A stretch of 64,000 bases of DNA from Brachypodius melanocephalos (Eukaryota > Chordata > Aves > Passeriformes > Pycnonotidae): the NCBI GenBank assembly GCA_013398615.1, contig VZSR01001685.1, forward strand, positions 2,224,554-2,288,553, given 5' to 3'. Every line of letters starts with the position of its first letter. Positions within the stretch are counted from its first letter, which is position 1. A program made the position numbers and the translations under genes. The notes under the pieces are model-generated. The model did not search any database and was not told where the DNA came from. It worked only from the letters and a program-made list of their open reading frames with translations. Of this stretch, positions 36,388 to 50,150 are shown in pieces.

Positions 36388-39300
36388 GTAATCATTATGC
36401 TGTTCCACCATGTCTCTTCAATGTCATGAAGCCCTATTTTTGAAAGCAAATTTTGTATTAAATCTCCAACTTCCTTTTAGATTATGAGCAAACTGCAAAT
36501 TACTGAAAATTGTATTAATTTTGCTCACTGAGGAAACATAGGCACTTAGTGGTAGAAACAGGGAAAAAAATGTGCTCATTTACTAAGTTTTGAGCTTTAC
36601 TTTGAGTCCTGAACATAACTGCAGAATGCATGTGAGCATTCAATCTATAGGGTAGGCAGATATTTGTCATTTTCCTTCTGTGAGTTTTGAGAGGGCAGGG
36701 TACTAGAATCTCCTGTTCTCATCAGTCAACTCCATGGTTACCTAGCCTGTGTATTATGTCAAGGACAAGTTCTGCTAATTCCTGGAATGTAGATTTGTCT
36801 GATTTTTGCTTTAATATCTAAAGAGTAATTACATTAGGTGCAATGCTCTTTAGGTGAGAATGATATCTACATCCAAACAATTGTCTGAATGAGAATAAGC
36901 TAAGGAGTAGAGGTCTTGGTTGTATATCCATTTCCCCAGCAATAAGTTGTTTGTAATACTGTTAATTAAACCACAAAAGTCTGTAATTTTTTTTAAAGAA
37001 CTGTTGTATCTCTCCTTTAAGGCTATATAATCTAGGATAAAATAACTATCTGTAAGATGCACTGATTTCCTTTCATTTTTCTTCTATAACAGTACATCTT
37101 GGGAGATCAGCAGTCCTGAGAAGTCTGACAGATAAGCTGGTGGTTTGTTTTCTGTGGTTGCTGAGCCAGTCTGAACACCTGCCCTGCTCCTGTATTTCTC
37201 TGCACACAGCTTCAAATAGTGTTTGATGATCACCCACAGCATTTGTAATAAAAACTGAATAAGATCTCCATACAGGCAAAATAAATGCATCTCTAGTGAG
37301 CTTGAATGTTGGTTTGAGATATGGAAGAAAATATAGTTCTTCAATATTAAATAAGACTTTCTCACTGAACTAGAGGTAGACATTGATCTTCAGTTCTGCA
37401 GTCAAAGAAGAAATACAGCAAAATCTGCCTTTATTTTGCTGGAACTGGCAAAGGAAATCTAATTCAAGAATGAAGAGCAGTCACAAGAAAAAAAAGAAGA
37501 CAAGCAAAATCTTTTCCATTTGGCAAAAAAGACTGCATCACACTATTCTGTGTGTGGACTTTGCAGTGGTAATCTGGGTTTTGCAGTCCCTGAGCTCAAA
37601 TGTAATAACAGCCAGGCTTAAGAAACAGTTAAGTCTCCATCTGAAGGGTTCAAGAGGACAAATACCAGCACAGCGAATGTGACCTGCCTACCTTGTGCCA
37701 GTTTGTTGTACAAAAATTTGAAGGATTCTACTGATTTCAGTACAGCAATACCATTCACGTGACCCTGCGCTTTTATTTGATTTGTCAGTCAGTTCCTGCA
37801 ATCAAGTCCAAAGTTTTTGTTTGAACATTATTTTTACTTCTCAATCACTTGAGAAAATGGATGATTTTTTCAGAGGTTGGCTTTGAATACTAATGGAGCA
37901 TTGGGGCACACTTCTCCAAGGAGTAGTTCAGGAGCAAGGGAGGAATACTGTTGTCCTATGGATCTCTTCAAAACAATTTTTTCTTGTTGAATTTGCCAGT
38001 CTTGGTTTGGTATCACAAAACATTTGCCTGGATATCTCATAAATATTTGGATTTCTTAGATGTGGTTTGAGCAAAATATTTTTAAAATAAAATATCTCAG
38101 ATCCCATAGTCAAACCTTATTTAATTTCTGAATTTGAAAACTATGATAATACTATGCTACAATATTTAAGGATATTTAGTCTTGATTTCCACACTCAATG
38201 CCTGCCACTATAAATAATGGATGATATATTGAAAAGTAAATGTGAAAGAAGAGTCTATTCCTGTATCCAATTCAATGGCATCAAAGAGCTATAAATATTT
38301 CTTTCTTTAATACAAGATTCTGGGTTTTTTTTCTTTAATAAAATTTTACTGAAGATGATCTTGTTAAATAAAACTACTATTTTCAACCAATCATGTTTCA
38401 TTTTTGCTGATGACCTTTATGAGAAAAACCTCCCAACAGCAACAAAACAAACAAAAAGCAGCAAAAGATTTTGTTTACAGAAGAAAACTATGGCTGTTAT
38501 AAATCTCCGCTGGGTCTGATAATATGTATTTTAAATCCCATTAATTAAATGCCTTCAGCAAAGCCAGTTTGCCTTCTTGGAGTTTCTGTTAGTCTGTCTT
38601 CAGATAAATGTCATCAATGTGCAGAAGAGACCTCTGAGGTGTTTGTGCTGCTGCAGCACACGGATTGTGCAGTGTATCTTGGATGGGCACTGTCTCACCA
38701 CAGTACCATCTGCTCGAAAGTGCAGGGGGAAATGCTGAGCACTTCCCTTAGTTTCATTCCATAAAAACCGTGAATAGGAGCTCATTAGCCTACAGCAGCT
38801 CCCTTTGTAATCACATTATATTCATGCAGAGAAAATTGCCTTCCTGAACAGCAAGTCCTTCCTATTGTTTAACACTGGTTGGATGCTTCCTGTCATTTCT
38901 GCAGCCCAGATCGCTTTAATTTGTTTTCACTACTGGAGAAATATTTCGCGGACTTCCAATTTGAACAACATTCTGCAATGTCTAGTGAAAGTTTTATAGA
39001 GCAATAGTTTGAATTGGAACTGGATTGGAATTTTTCTCATGTTATCTTTTTTTTTTTTTTTTTGTTAATTTTCTTCAACGAAAAATTAAATTATCTTGAT
39101 AAAAAGAAATATCACTGGTTCAGCTATCAAAAAGGCAAACTGTGTAAAAAGTGTAAAAGCTCCCTCTGCAAGCTCTCTGAAATATTACTGCAGTACTTTC
39201 CTCTCCTTCCCCACAAGTTGCACGACTTTTGCAATTTAATTTTTCTTTTTATTTATTTTTTTTTTTTTGATTTTGATATTTGGTATGAAAAGAGGTAAGC

Positions 39301-41971
39301 AAAATACGCTCTTCAACATTTGAGTTTCGTCCAGATGAAGGTTAAACAGAAGTGGTAGATGGGCAGAACCTTTTGTGTTTCACAGTGGTTTCCACTGTTG
39401 TCCATAGGGCTGTGCTGCTTTGCTCTAGTGATACACCTCAAACAAAACTATTACTTACTTACCTTTACAGGGTTAGGTTTGAAAGCACCCCAATCTATTG
39501 CTCTTCTAGAAGTACATACCAATGAATGAAAACCACTCAAATATAGTAATATTTTCACCTTTTTTTGCTGATTAAAACCTTAGCCTTTTTATTTCTTTTG
39601 CTGTGTATAAGGATAGGCATTGTGAAGCACAGTTTGCTGTAATGTGTTTTGCTGCATGTACACCAATATGTTCCAGGGAGGTAAATTTGGTTGTGGATGT
39701 CAACTATTCCATGCAAAGTCTGCTTCCCTACACTGTGAATTCAGTGAATGCAAACAGTTAGTGGCTTGCACATTTTGCTTAAATGAGGTCATCAAGAGGC
39801 AAATATGTAGAATACTTCACAGCCTCTGAGATATTTCAGATTTTTAATGAGAAATACTTACCATGAAACCCACACTCAGGGTTACCAAATGAAAAGGTTT
39901 AAGTATTTAATTGTTTTGTTTTTTCCCATCTGTCTTTGCATCTCAGTTATGACTCAACTGAGATACAAGAAAGCTCCACTGTAACCTTGAAAAATCAAAT
40001 GTGGTGATGGTGGTATCAAATATGATGTTTATAGTGATGATAAAAAAAAATTATCATCATTTTTTTTCCCAACATACTCGGCGTCAACATCATGGTCAGG
40101 TTTAACATCAGTCTTTGGCTGAAAGGGTTTTTATTTTATTTCTATGCTTCCTCAGTGAAATAATTGCACAGGAAGAATTTCTGGCCTTACTCAAGTGAAA
40201 GAGAATATTTACTGTTTTTCATTAGAGATTGAACATCAGTAATCTGATTTTTATGCAACTTTGTTTATGTTTAGAGTTTTGGTATAACAAAGAATATGAC
40301 GAGGCAAAAGATATTTCAAACAGCCTGTGTTCTAGGTGCTTTACTTCTCCTGAGCTACAGGTGAATTCCAAAACTTCATCCTTTTTTTTTGTGGTGTTGT
40401 GAGAAACCAAGGAGAACCCTTTGACCAGTGTATTTTTTCCTTGTGATTTGTGTCCTAATTTGCTTTCTTTTACCCTGTTTTCTCAGCATTTTCTTTTTAA
40501 TTCATATTATAGCCACCCAATTCCTTATGCCAAACATTTCAGATTGTCTGGAAATAACCTTGGAACTTCATTTGGTAGCATTGCACCATAGTTGGACAAC
40601 GGGTGAACCTAGAGATGCCATGCATCTCATACCCTGAGAACTGGAGCAGAGCAGAAACGGAAAACAGTTTATTTCTATTAAAAGCTGTTGTGATTTTTTT
40701 AAACTATTTTAAAAGCTAATGAGACTCATCAAGTCCTTGAGTTTGACCTTTATGTGCAAGTTTGGTATCTAAGACACAATTTAATGGAAATATCTTTTCT
40801 CTTCTCAAACCTCCCAATTAGTCAGATGATAAGAGAATTACTTACTTCAGTCTACATGGGGAAAAACTCAATTGGGGATTCCTCAATATTTTAAGATTTT
40901 TTGAATTTTTTAAAAAATCTTCATGGTATGATCAAACTGCAGAACATAGATTCATGCTTTTACAGAATTCTGGAAGTTTTAGCCGTTAAAGTGCTTTTAT
41001 TAGGTTTTTTTTTTACTTTTTTTTCCAAGGAAAAAAAACTGTGGTAATTGATAAGATTAATCTGAATTATTATTGTAGAAAATTTAAAGGTAAATAATAT
41101 GCTTTAATTCCTAAGTGCTCATTCCTTATCCATTCATTTTATTTTAGCAGATAGGCTGGTTTTCACAGCACATTTGTGCATTAGATTTTTTTAAAGCCCA
41201 AGATTATCTAATTGAAATTTAAAAATGTTATTTGTTGTGGGTAAGGACAGACAAATTTACAAATAGGTAAATGTTTGGAATTAATATGACATTTTCTTTA
41301 AGGTTTAAGCACTTCTAATCCCCTATCTACCATAATTAAATCTGTGAAATTGCTGTAGTCATCATTTAGGGGTATGCATGTTAATCTTGATTATAAAATA
41401 AATGGGGATGTGGTTTTTAAGCACCATATAATTAAGGAAACAATCATAATCTCATGAACGATAGTAAATACAAATTAAACTCCTTAATTCTTAATTGTAA
41501 AATGCTAATAGACTGAAATGGAATTTTAGCATGACAAACTAGAGATTTCTGAGACTGTATTTTTGGAGGTTGAGGGGTTTCCAATTGCAGATCCAATACA
41601 ACCTGCTTCATTTATTCAACAAACACTGTGCCAGTTTGCCTCCATGTTTTGCTGGTGTTTCAGTGGGCTTTCTAGGGAAATTTGTGGAATAAATATATTC
41701 AGACAGAATAGATGTTTAAAAAGATAGTTTTTATTTGAGGTGTCTCTCAGAATTATGTTACTGGATGAGGTGAACAAATGGCTTATCAAGAAGGTATGGG
41801 TTGCTCCAAAACACCAGCTGTGTAAACTGTCCTTTTTTCACGTTGTTTTCCATGCAGACTTCTGCCAGAAGTTTGTGTTTGTAACAATACATGGAAAGAT
41901 GGCACACTATTCACTGTAAAAATCTGCAATTACTTCAGTTTCATGCTGGCTTTTGAAATGTCTCAGCTTCA
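36388..41971. other. AT-rich unique DNA, nothing recognised
   Basis: Contains T17-type runs near 39047 and 39253 and a 9-bp inverted repeat at 40035-40059. The 37.07-37.68 kb area has three overlapping frames of 68-99 residues on both strands without recognisable motifs. Confidence 0.45.
40035..40059. repeat. 9-bp inverted repeat around an A run
   Basis: tgatgataa / ttatcatca flank a 7-nt A run, giving a potential hairpin. Confidence 0.85.
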
Positions 41972-42235
41972 TCAATAAAATTTCAAATTTTGCTCTTGTT
42001 CACTGCTTTCACATCTTTTCATTCTGGTGTCCTCAAAAAACTTTCTAAGTGTATTCCTTACTCCATCATCTGCACCATCCATACATGAAATAGCAAAGTC
42101 TTTGGAGTTCAAGTTGACCTTCTGCTGCATCCTCTTGGATGGACAGCCCAGTTTCAATTCCTGTTTGTTAATTACCTTCAGAGGGTTTTTGGTTTGTTTT
42201 GGTTTAGCTTTAATAAATGTTGTCTTTATGATAAA
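41972..42235 (-). pseudogene. unrecognised protein-like open frame (candidate exon or retropseudogene)
   Basis: A minus-strand frame of 87 codons runs from after a TAA (42238-42236) to TGA at 41974-41972. Its C-terminal part reads QELKLGCPSKRMQQKV, then NLNSKDFAISCMDGADDGV, then RNTLRKFFEDTRMKRCESS. That mix of charged, polar and acidic residues is unlike the F/L/Y/K-rich chance ORFs elsewhere in this window. The first ATG is internal (42130), so as a gene it would need an upstream exon, but I see no polypyrimidine acceptor before it. An AATAAA lies about 235 nt downstream on the same strand, in cctcaaataaaaactatc. It could be a terminal exon, a processed-pseudogene remnant or chance. I do not recognise the family. 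Confidence 0.25.
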
Positions 42236-44865
42236 TTAGCTAGATGCATTTTTGCTGATTACCTTCGAACATGTGACAGACAATGATAAAGTATTATAGA
42301 AGAGAGATCCATGACCTGCTTGGTGGGAAAATCTCCCCCCACACTTTCCCTCTGACCCCTTGCTCTTTTGGTAGTTAGTTTTTAGTATATTTATTGGTAA
42401 AATTTTTGAAGTGCAAAAGTATTACCTCTTTCTTTAAGTATCTGTTCTTCTAACTATTCTTCATTTAAAGCCCTTGTTACCTTGTTTTTACCTTGTCTAT
42501 GAAACTGATTTGTTAATTTTTAAATAAGAAAGTGATCTTTTTACTGATTTTCTGCATTCCTTTCTCTCTTCAAGCACTAACATACAGGGTTTTTTATGTA
42601 TGTTTTGTTTTATATAAAAAAAATTTATTTGGTCTAAGCAAGTTGGTTCATTTTCCTACCTCTAGCAAGGAATTAGTTGGGCACAGCCACCTCTAAATTG
42701 AATTAGTTTGCAGATGGTCCTCTTATCTGCATGCTTTAAAGGGATTAAAATCTCAGGGTTCAGAGTACTGACTGACCTCTGCAAGTTTAAATTTTTTCTT
42801 CTTCTTTGTTTTAAAGCAATTTATTTATCAGTTCTAATGTCCAGGGTTTTATCCATGAAGCTTTTAAGCTTATTAGGAACCTGCCATCTGGAACAGTATA
42901 TTAGGAAAAGCTTCTCAAATGAATCTATTATAATTATAGCATATCTGTTTCGATGTGTGTGCTTAAAATTTTTATTTCCTCTCATCAAGGCTTAGAAGTC
43001 AACTGAAACTCATCTTTCGGTCAAATAGGTACATAGAGTGAATTAAAATTCTAGAGGGCAGGATACATAATCTAAATGAAAGCAGATGAGATATTTGGAG
43101 GGTGAAGGTTGGTCTTGACTTCTGTGACACATGAACAGATAGCAAAACACAAGCTCATCAAGCCTCACCAATTACTATTATGTATATTCTACCAAGTATA
43201 ACTTTGATAAATAATCAGCACACAGGTGATTAAGTTTAATAAAACTGTACTATTCTTCAAGCTTATTTATTTATTATAATCCAAGTAATACTGTTGCCTA
43301 TCATGAATTCTAACCAGAAGTTAGAATTTTAGAAGTAACCAGAAGTTAGAAGTTAGTTTTTCAATGACAGAGTTAATTTTATCAATTTGCTAAGTTTGAA
43401 AGAAAAACTACAAGCATAATAAAAACTTTGCTGTCTTCAGTTATTTCTTTAAATGAAGAATGTTGGTTTACTGTTCAAAATGTATTTATTAAAGCAGGTA
43501 TGTTAGAAATGCAAACATGCAGAAGCATGAAAGGAAATGTTAAATGATATACAATATATACATGATGCAATAGCATAAAGAAATATCCAGAGTAGTTTGT
43601 AGCACCATGCCTACATATTTTAGGGTGGCATTGCTCAGATATGATAATCCCACAACTTGGAAATCAGCTAGCAATACTATTGTGGGATTGAACCTGGATA
43701 TGTTGACACTGATTCTACTGGCTCTGGAATGACTTGGAAACACTTTACACTTATCATTTATGTCTTTAAATTACTGGAACTTAGATTGGTCACATAGGGA
43801 GTCACCTGAGGTGTGTTTACTGTCTCTTCTTCGCTCCTAACTCTGCCCACAAAGCAGGATGTTCGTTCTGGGTTACTGAGAGTCTTCCATGTTAAAACGT
43901 TCCATCTTCAAGCCCATGTTGTCATCATGACTGGAGGTTTTTTACCTCACAGATCTTATTAATGCCTTCATTCTTGTTTTCATGGATTTCAGGAAGACAA
44001 TCTTATGTTTATAAAGTGTTTTTACAAAAGCTCAGCTTAAAAAAAATCATCTAGCCTTTGTATATGCAGCACATGAGAAATAAAATAAAAGGTAAGGAAA
44101 ACCTTTTTACAGGTTCAATTTATAAGGTAATTATTTCAAACATGATATTTAATCTTTAGTGATATTTTGAGTTAAGCAGGAATTTAATCATTATTTCAGT
44201 ACTGTCTATGTGATTTATTTGTGAGAGTATTTTGGGAATATTCTATTCATCAATTTTATAGCTTGTTTTATGATGTTAAATATCCCACATTCATCTTTAA
44301 TCATTTGCTAGTTACTATATTATGGGGTTGAGATACCTGTTTCTTCGTTAGAATTTACTTTTTAATTTTTTTTTTTGGAAACTGATTTTCAACCCTCTCC
44401 TTTTAGTGGTGTTTCAACACAAGTTGACGACTGGTGTTCTGCATTAGGCAGTTTGATACAAATCTAGAACTGTTTCATAGCTCAGAGGTCCCTTTCTTAG
44501 TCTGGATGGAATGCTGTTAGAAAAAATATAGAGGATGAAGAGGTTGTTGGAAGCTAGTTTCTAGTGATGTCTGAAGTAGTCCCTAAAATTATTTGGTTTA
44601 TGTTAAAGATATTTTCTAGAAATTCTTCCAGCTGCTGGCAAATTTGGACATTCCTGCCAGTCCTCCCTGGATGAGTGAGAGCACAGAAACTGTACCAATG
44701 AGCTCTGTGTTACCACAGGATTTCTCCATCCCTGAGGAAGCAGCCACAGGAAAACATACATTTTCTTATGATTGTATGGGCCTGGGAAAACTGTATTAAC
44801 TCCATTGACACAGATGTATATTTTTCATAGCTTCCATATGAAGATTGCTCATTTGAAACAATTCT
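42236..44865. other. AT-rich DNA, nothing recognised
   Basis: Apart from a small direct repeat at 43311-43351, no repeat or gene is apparent. Short frames on both strands are of AT-driven composition. Confidence 0.5.
43311..43351. repeat. 16-bp direct repeat, 25-nt period
   Basis: taaccagaagttagaa occurs at 43311-43326 and again at 43336-43351, separated by ttttagaag, with a third partial agttag after it. It looks like local duplication. Confidence 0.85.
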
Positions 44866-45446
44866 GCTATCCTGGAGTGCATCGGGAAGAGTGTGGCCTG
44901 CAGGCCAAGATCCTGCCCCTCTAAATGGCTGTGGTAAGCCCACATTTGGAATGTTGTGTCCAGCTGAGCTCCTAAGAAAGACAAGGAGCTCCTGGAGAGG
45001 GTCCAGCAGAAGCCACAGAGCTGATTTGGGGTCTGGAGTATCTCTTTTATGAGGAGTGACTGTGGGAGCTGCACCTCTTTACTGTGGAGAAGGCTAAGAA
45101 GGGTTTGCATCAGTACGTGTAAACATCTCTAAGGTGGGTGCCAAGAGGATGGTGCCAGACTTTTTTCAGTGGTGCCCAGTGACTGGACAAAGAGCAAATG
45201 GCCATAAACTAAAACACAAGAGGTTTTCCCCTCATCATGAGGAAGAACTTCCACATACTGGTGGTGGCAGAGCACTGGAACAGGCTGCCCAGGCTGATTG
45301 TGGAGTCTCCCTCTCTGGAGACATGCAAAATCCACCTGGATATGTTCCTGCGTCACCTGCTCAGGGTGACCATGCCTTGGCAGGGAAGTTGGACTGGATG
45401 ATCTCCAGAAGTCTCTTACAGCCCCTAATCATCTTGGGGTTCTGTT
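44866..45446 (+). mobile_element. CR1 LINE 3' fragment (end of ORF2 and 3' UTR)
   Basis: About 580 bp of CR1 in plus orientation. Blocks in order are ggaagagtgtggcctgcagg, the ccacatttggaatgttgtgt segment, ggagagggtccagcagaagc, agcactggaacaggctgccc and ttggactggatgatctcc, before a degraded 3' end. In one frame G-H-K-L-K-H-K-R-F, typical of the CR1 ORF2 C-terminus, is still visible near 45200-45230. Frameshifts break the rest. The 3' repeat of attctg units is reduced to one. Confidence 0.9.
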
Positions 45447-48280
45447 GCACTGGTGTGTTGTGTGTATAATAGGTATAATTCTGTGTATAAGTGTAGGTAG
45501 AGGCTTCATCTTCTTTCTTAACTACCTCTAGGGTCTTCTTTTTATAAGGGTTAATTCGCTAAATGACTTTTATTGCTTAAATATTTATTTAAAAAATGGG
45601 GGAAGAGAGGCAGACGTTCAGTGCAGTTTTTCTCCAAATTTAAACTTGAATGATGGTGCTTCATGTGAGTTACAAGCATGGAACTAACTGTAAGAATTGA
45701 TTCCTTGAATTATGGTGGGGAACCACAGCATCTTAGATAATTTTTCATCAAATTTAAGGCAAAGAAGAAGCATAACGTGATGATGATATGACCTCTTGTA
45801 ATTGCAGACCTTTAATTTTCATCTAGTCAAACTGGACCAGGCTTTTAATATTTTATGTCACAAAACTTTTGTTTGATGAGATGATGAATTTGCCACTCCA
45901 CTTAGCAGCAATTTTTGTGCCTAAATGTCCATATTGTTCATACAAAAAATCCTATGTATTTACTTGAAAGAGAAATGGATAGCAACTGCTATCAGTTCTA
46001 TAAATGAAAATGAAATTTATTTCTAGTAATAATAGAAACAATAGAACAATAACAAATTACTACTGAAGAATTAAAGTAAAAATTATATTAATGATTGAGA
46101 GACTATAAAATCTTGAAAGGAATAGATAATTTTCTGTCTAAAGCTAGAGAGAAGGTTAAAAATGCTTCTTATAATTCTATTAAGCCAGGAATACTCTAGC
46201 TTGTTATTATCCCATTAGTAAGATTTTTTGTTTGTTTCCTTCAGTGAATATAAGGTTCTCAGAAGTATGTAATGTATTAAAAGTTTCAGTGTTTACTTCT
46301 TTTTAGTGCTATTTACTTTGAATTGGTACTCCACAGGGAATATTTAAATATTTTTTGAAAAAGATTTTTTTAAAAGTGCTGTCTACTGCAATTCTTCTTT
46401 AGTCATAACCAGTTATGTTCAATGTCACTAAATTCTGAGTGATCGATAATCCTAATATGGAACTAATGCTACTAACCCTTGCTTATACACCTTTTTATTA
46501 TTATAGCCTTACAAGACATAATAAAGACATTAAAAGTGCATTAGACAATGTAACTCTGCAGAAATATCCTTTTACTCTTGCAAATTTCCTCTTTATTTCT
46601 TTTTTTTTTTTAAATTTTGATTTGGTTTTTGTTGGAAAGTGGTGTTCTTGCTTTTAGTTTTAGCTGCCTGTTGATATGTTTTGGCTTTCTAATTAATAAT
46701 CTCCTTCTGAAACAATCTTTTAATATCTCTCTTTGAATGGAATTTCTCTGTATAAACCCTCATACATGCTAATTAATCCTTTGTCACATATATTCTGTTC
46801 AATGCTCTTGTTTTTTTTAATGATTTCATTGAATCCTCAGAGCAACTTGAAGAGGAATCTAGCAGCATTCATGATCACCACAGAGACTATGATAGCCTCT
46901 GAAAGTATGAAAAAACACACCAAATTGAATTTTTTTGGAATACATATATGTGTATAATACACAGATATTAAAAGGAACCATTCCTTTAAATTTGACTGTC
47001 TTAATAGGACTGGGAATCCTTTTTTTTTGACTGTCCTTTTCAGAAATATTATTTAGCATCTGGCAATATTTGTTAGTCAAAATGTTAATCAACTCCAGGG
47101 ATGAAATTTAATTACTCTTGGATAAAAGATAAGCATCAATCATAAAATATATGAAATATACAGTAATTGTTGTTCTGATAAAAAATGTATTATAAGCCGT
47201 GTGCATGTTATTGAAATTAAGTTTGTGTATAATGGAGGGTAGCATCACAGATGCTGTCAACCAGATCCACAAATCAAATTATTGCTCCTGACACAAAATC
47301 ATCTGCAGTTGAGGTATTTGCCCAAAGTACAGAAAGGATTTCATGCTGATAACAAGTACAATTCTTCTGGAAAATATCACACGCCAGACTTCAGCAAGTG
47401 TTCTCCAATATTATGGCGAAATCAGATTTTCCTTTTTTTTTCCAAGTTCAGATGTGCCTATTGGTGTGAATGCAGATGAGATGGATTTTAATTAAATTCT
47501 GTTCTTCATTCTGTGAAGCCTGCCATCTGATTTATATTGGTTTTCTGGACCTACACGCATTTTCAGAGATGGTGTTTGTGCCAAGTGAATCTTTTTGAGA
47601 CTGCATCTGCAATGACATGTTTTTAACCCTGCTGTCACGTTGAGGATTTTCCCAGTAACTTCACTGAAACTAAATGAGCCTTTTCATGCAGTGAGGATGG
47701 AACAGAGCTTTCTCCTTATCTAACATAAACATCTGTCAATGACCAACTTCAATAAACACTGATCCTTAAATTTCCTTTCTTATACTAAAAGTTTAGATAT
47801 TCAGTGCCATAAAAGAAATCTTTTTATAAATATAAACATACACACGTACGTGCACACACACATATGCGTCATTACCATGTATCACTATATAGATTTCTAA
47901 AGCTAGAAATTATTTTTGAAAATAAAAAATTCAGAAATCTATGTGCAGACATTTTGGTTTACTGAAAATACAACTAAAGTGAGAACCATTGTGTGTGTGT
48001 TGACAACTCTTGATCAGTCACTTTCAAAAAGGAGTGGCTCAAATACCATCAAAATAAAGCAGAGAATATCAACGTATGAGAAAAGGGTCACAAATGTTTC
48101 TATTTGAGACAACTAAACTCACACTCAGCTGCAGCCATGCTAAAAGTTCATCCCCTCTCCAGTCAACAACTTTGATTTCCCTGAATTGAGAAGGCAAAGA
48201 TCATGAAAAGATCAAGAAAGAAGGGGAAAATGATGCCTTAAGTTTTAGCTTTCATGTTTTTCAGATTCTGTGCTGCCTAG
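45447..48280. other. AT-rich DNA, nothing recognised
   Basis: Holds one notable feature, a 34-nt alternating purine-pyrimidine tract at 47836-47869. No transposon or gene identified. Confidence 0.5.
47836..47869. repeat. 34-nt alternating purine-pyrimidine tract
   Basis: CA/TG/TA/CG steps alternate perfectly (acatacacacgtacgtgc and on to atatgcgt). Such tracts favour left-handed Z-DNA and are often unstable microsatellites. Confidence 0.85.
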
Positions 48281-48691
48281 GGGTGTAGTTCTGAGCCTCA
48301 CATTAAGTGTCAGTCAGCTCTCTTCACAAAGTAGGTATACAAAACAAATCCTTTTCCTGCTGGAGACCAAGGACAATGAGTACAAGTTTACAGGCCCAAA
48401 AGCATAACCAACGGTGGACTGAAGAGAGAAAACAAGAAGGATGAGACCTCATAATCTGAAGCTGTAATTGGACAATTAACCCCAATATGCGAATGGACCA
48501 AAACTTATAAAAATGGAGGACCTTGTGACCAGGCAGCCATTTTGTGATCATTTTGGGTCCACCTTGGGTGTAGCCCTGGTCAGGCTCCTGTCCTGCCCAA
48601 GGTGTATCCTTAAAGGCCTTTAAATAAATATCAACTTTATTCTCCTAGCTCTGTCTAGTCTCTGTTCCAGGTCAACCTTCCCGAGGCATCA
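48281..48691 (+). mobile_element. retroviral-type solo LTR with TATA and poly(A) signal
   Basis: The order of signals fits an LTR on the plus strand. A TG-starting U3 comes first, then a TATA box at 48505-48513 (ttataaaaa), AATAAA at 48623-48628 about 120 nt later, a T-rich U5 (ctttattctcctagctct) and a CA end at 48691 after ccttcccgaggcatca. I recall avian LTRs with a very similar R/U5 end. The 5' boundary is approximate and no target duplication was seen. Nothing retroviral follows, so it is solo. Confidence 0.72.
48505..48513 (+). promoter_or_regulatory. LTR TATA box
   Basis: ttataaaaa is intact and correctly placed relative to the AATAAA at 48623-48628, so this LTR has the best-kept core promoter of those in the window. 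Confidence 0.55.
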
Positions 48692-50150
48692 TTATGACTT
48701 CTATCTAGTAAGTTACTTTCCTTCCAGATTTGAGTGATTTTTTTTCTCTAATTTAATCTGTTACATCCAGATTTCTTGTAAAAACACATCTGAAGGTAAT
48801 TGCTTGCTTTTTTATAGCCGAAGATGAGGGAAGAGAGGAAATACCCTTACCTCACTTTTGTTCCCGGTGTGATCTTTGAACTGAACAGTACACACCATTG
48901 CTTTATTCCACTCCTTAATAAAAACAGTATTAGCAAAAGTTGCAAGGTCTGAATTGTTATGTTGGAGCTTGCTGCAAAGGTCTCAGGATAGGATATTTAA
49001 CTTTGAAATTATTAACTTGGAAATTCCAATATGGCCCTTATTTTTTCTAATTTGGTGTAGTACTATGTAATATTGTTACAGAGATCAGTTTTCATCATCT
49101 AGATCAGCACATGCTGTGTCAGCAGGAAGATTTTTAGGCTAAAATTCTGTGTAAGAAGCCTATTGACTTAAGTAGAGCTTTCTGCCAACAGTCAAAAAGC
49201 TATGACAGTGACCAGGGTCATCTCCAGCAAGAAGAAAGTTGCAGGAGGTCCACAACAGCTGAAGAGATGTGTTTTTCCAGCAATGCAGTAGTGCTGAACG
49301 CCAGCTTGTGCCTTTGTAGTGACTCGGACTTCCTCTTGCCATATAAACTCAAATATTCATCTCCTGATGCATCCAGCCAGGTGGAAAACTGGTTTTGGCC
49401 AGCTGGACAGAAACAAACATGCAGCAGGGAACTGTGAAGGCTGTAAAGAGAAGATCTGAAGGAACTCTGACCTTTGTCTTTAGGATGAGGCTCGCATTTC
49501 TACGTGAAACCACAGCATGTCTGATGCTGTCATGATATTAACTAGGAGCACATGTGGAAATGGAAAAGACAGGAAAGACTAGGGTACCTTGTCAGGCAAA
49601 GAGCACTTGATTGGTTTTTTTATGTCTGTATTCAGCTATCAGTAATCTTAAGCTACATATTCAAGTGCCTTTTGAAACTACACTTTTCAATAGCTGGATT
49701 TCGTAATTTTTAATTTTCTGCACTGTCTTATAAAGAACTATTAAATTTGGCTATTTTTATTTGAATCCAGAAGTAATTACAAAATACAGATTCCTTTATA
49801 TTGACTGGATATAGTAGGATCTAGTGTTTTGAGTTTATGAACAAAATTTCAGAACTTTGAACAGATCTAGAAATAAGTCCAACTTATTAAATACCTGAAT
49901 TATAATGTTGATAAAAATAACATCAAAACTCTTGTGTCAGCCAAAATTTGTGCCATAGCTTATATCTTTGATGGAAGAAAAATGGAAGTTGAATGTAAAA
50001 ATCAAACCAGATACCTCTTGCTTTTAATGGGCTATAAAATTTAATATTGCCCTTTTATGGGCAGTCTCCTATATTATATTGACGATAACATGAACATTGA
50101 GATATCCATTTATCCTAGAGTTTAAAACAAGTTCAGATTAACAATTCATT
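48692..50150. other. unique DNA, nothing recognised
   Basis: A more GC-balanced piece at about 49150-49530 might be decayed repeat or noncoding functional DNA. I could not assign it. Confidence 0.45.
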
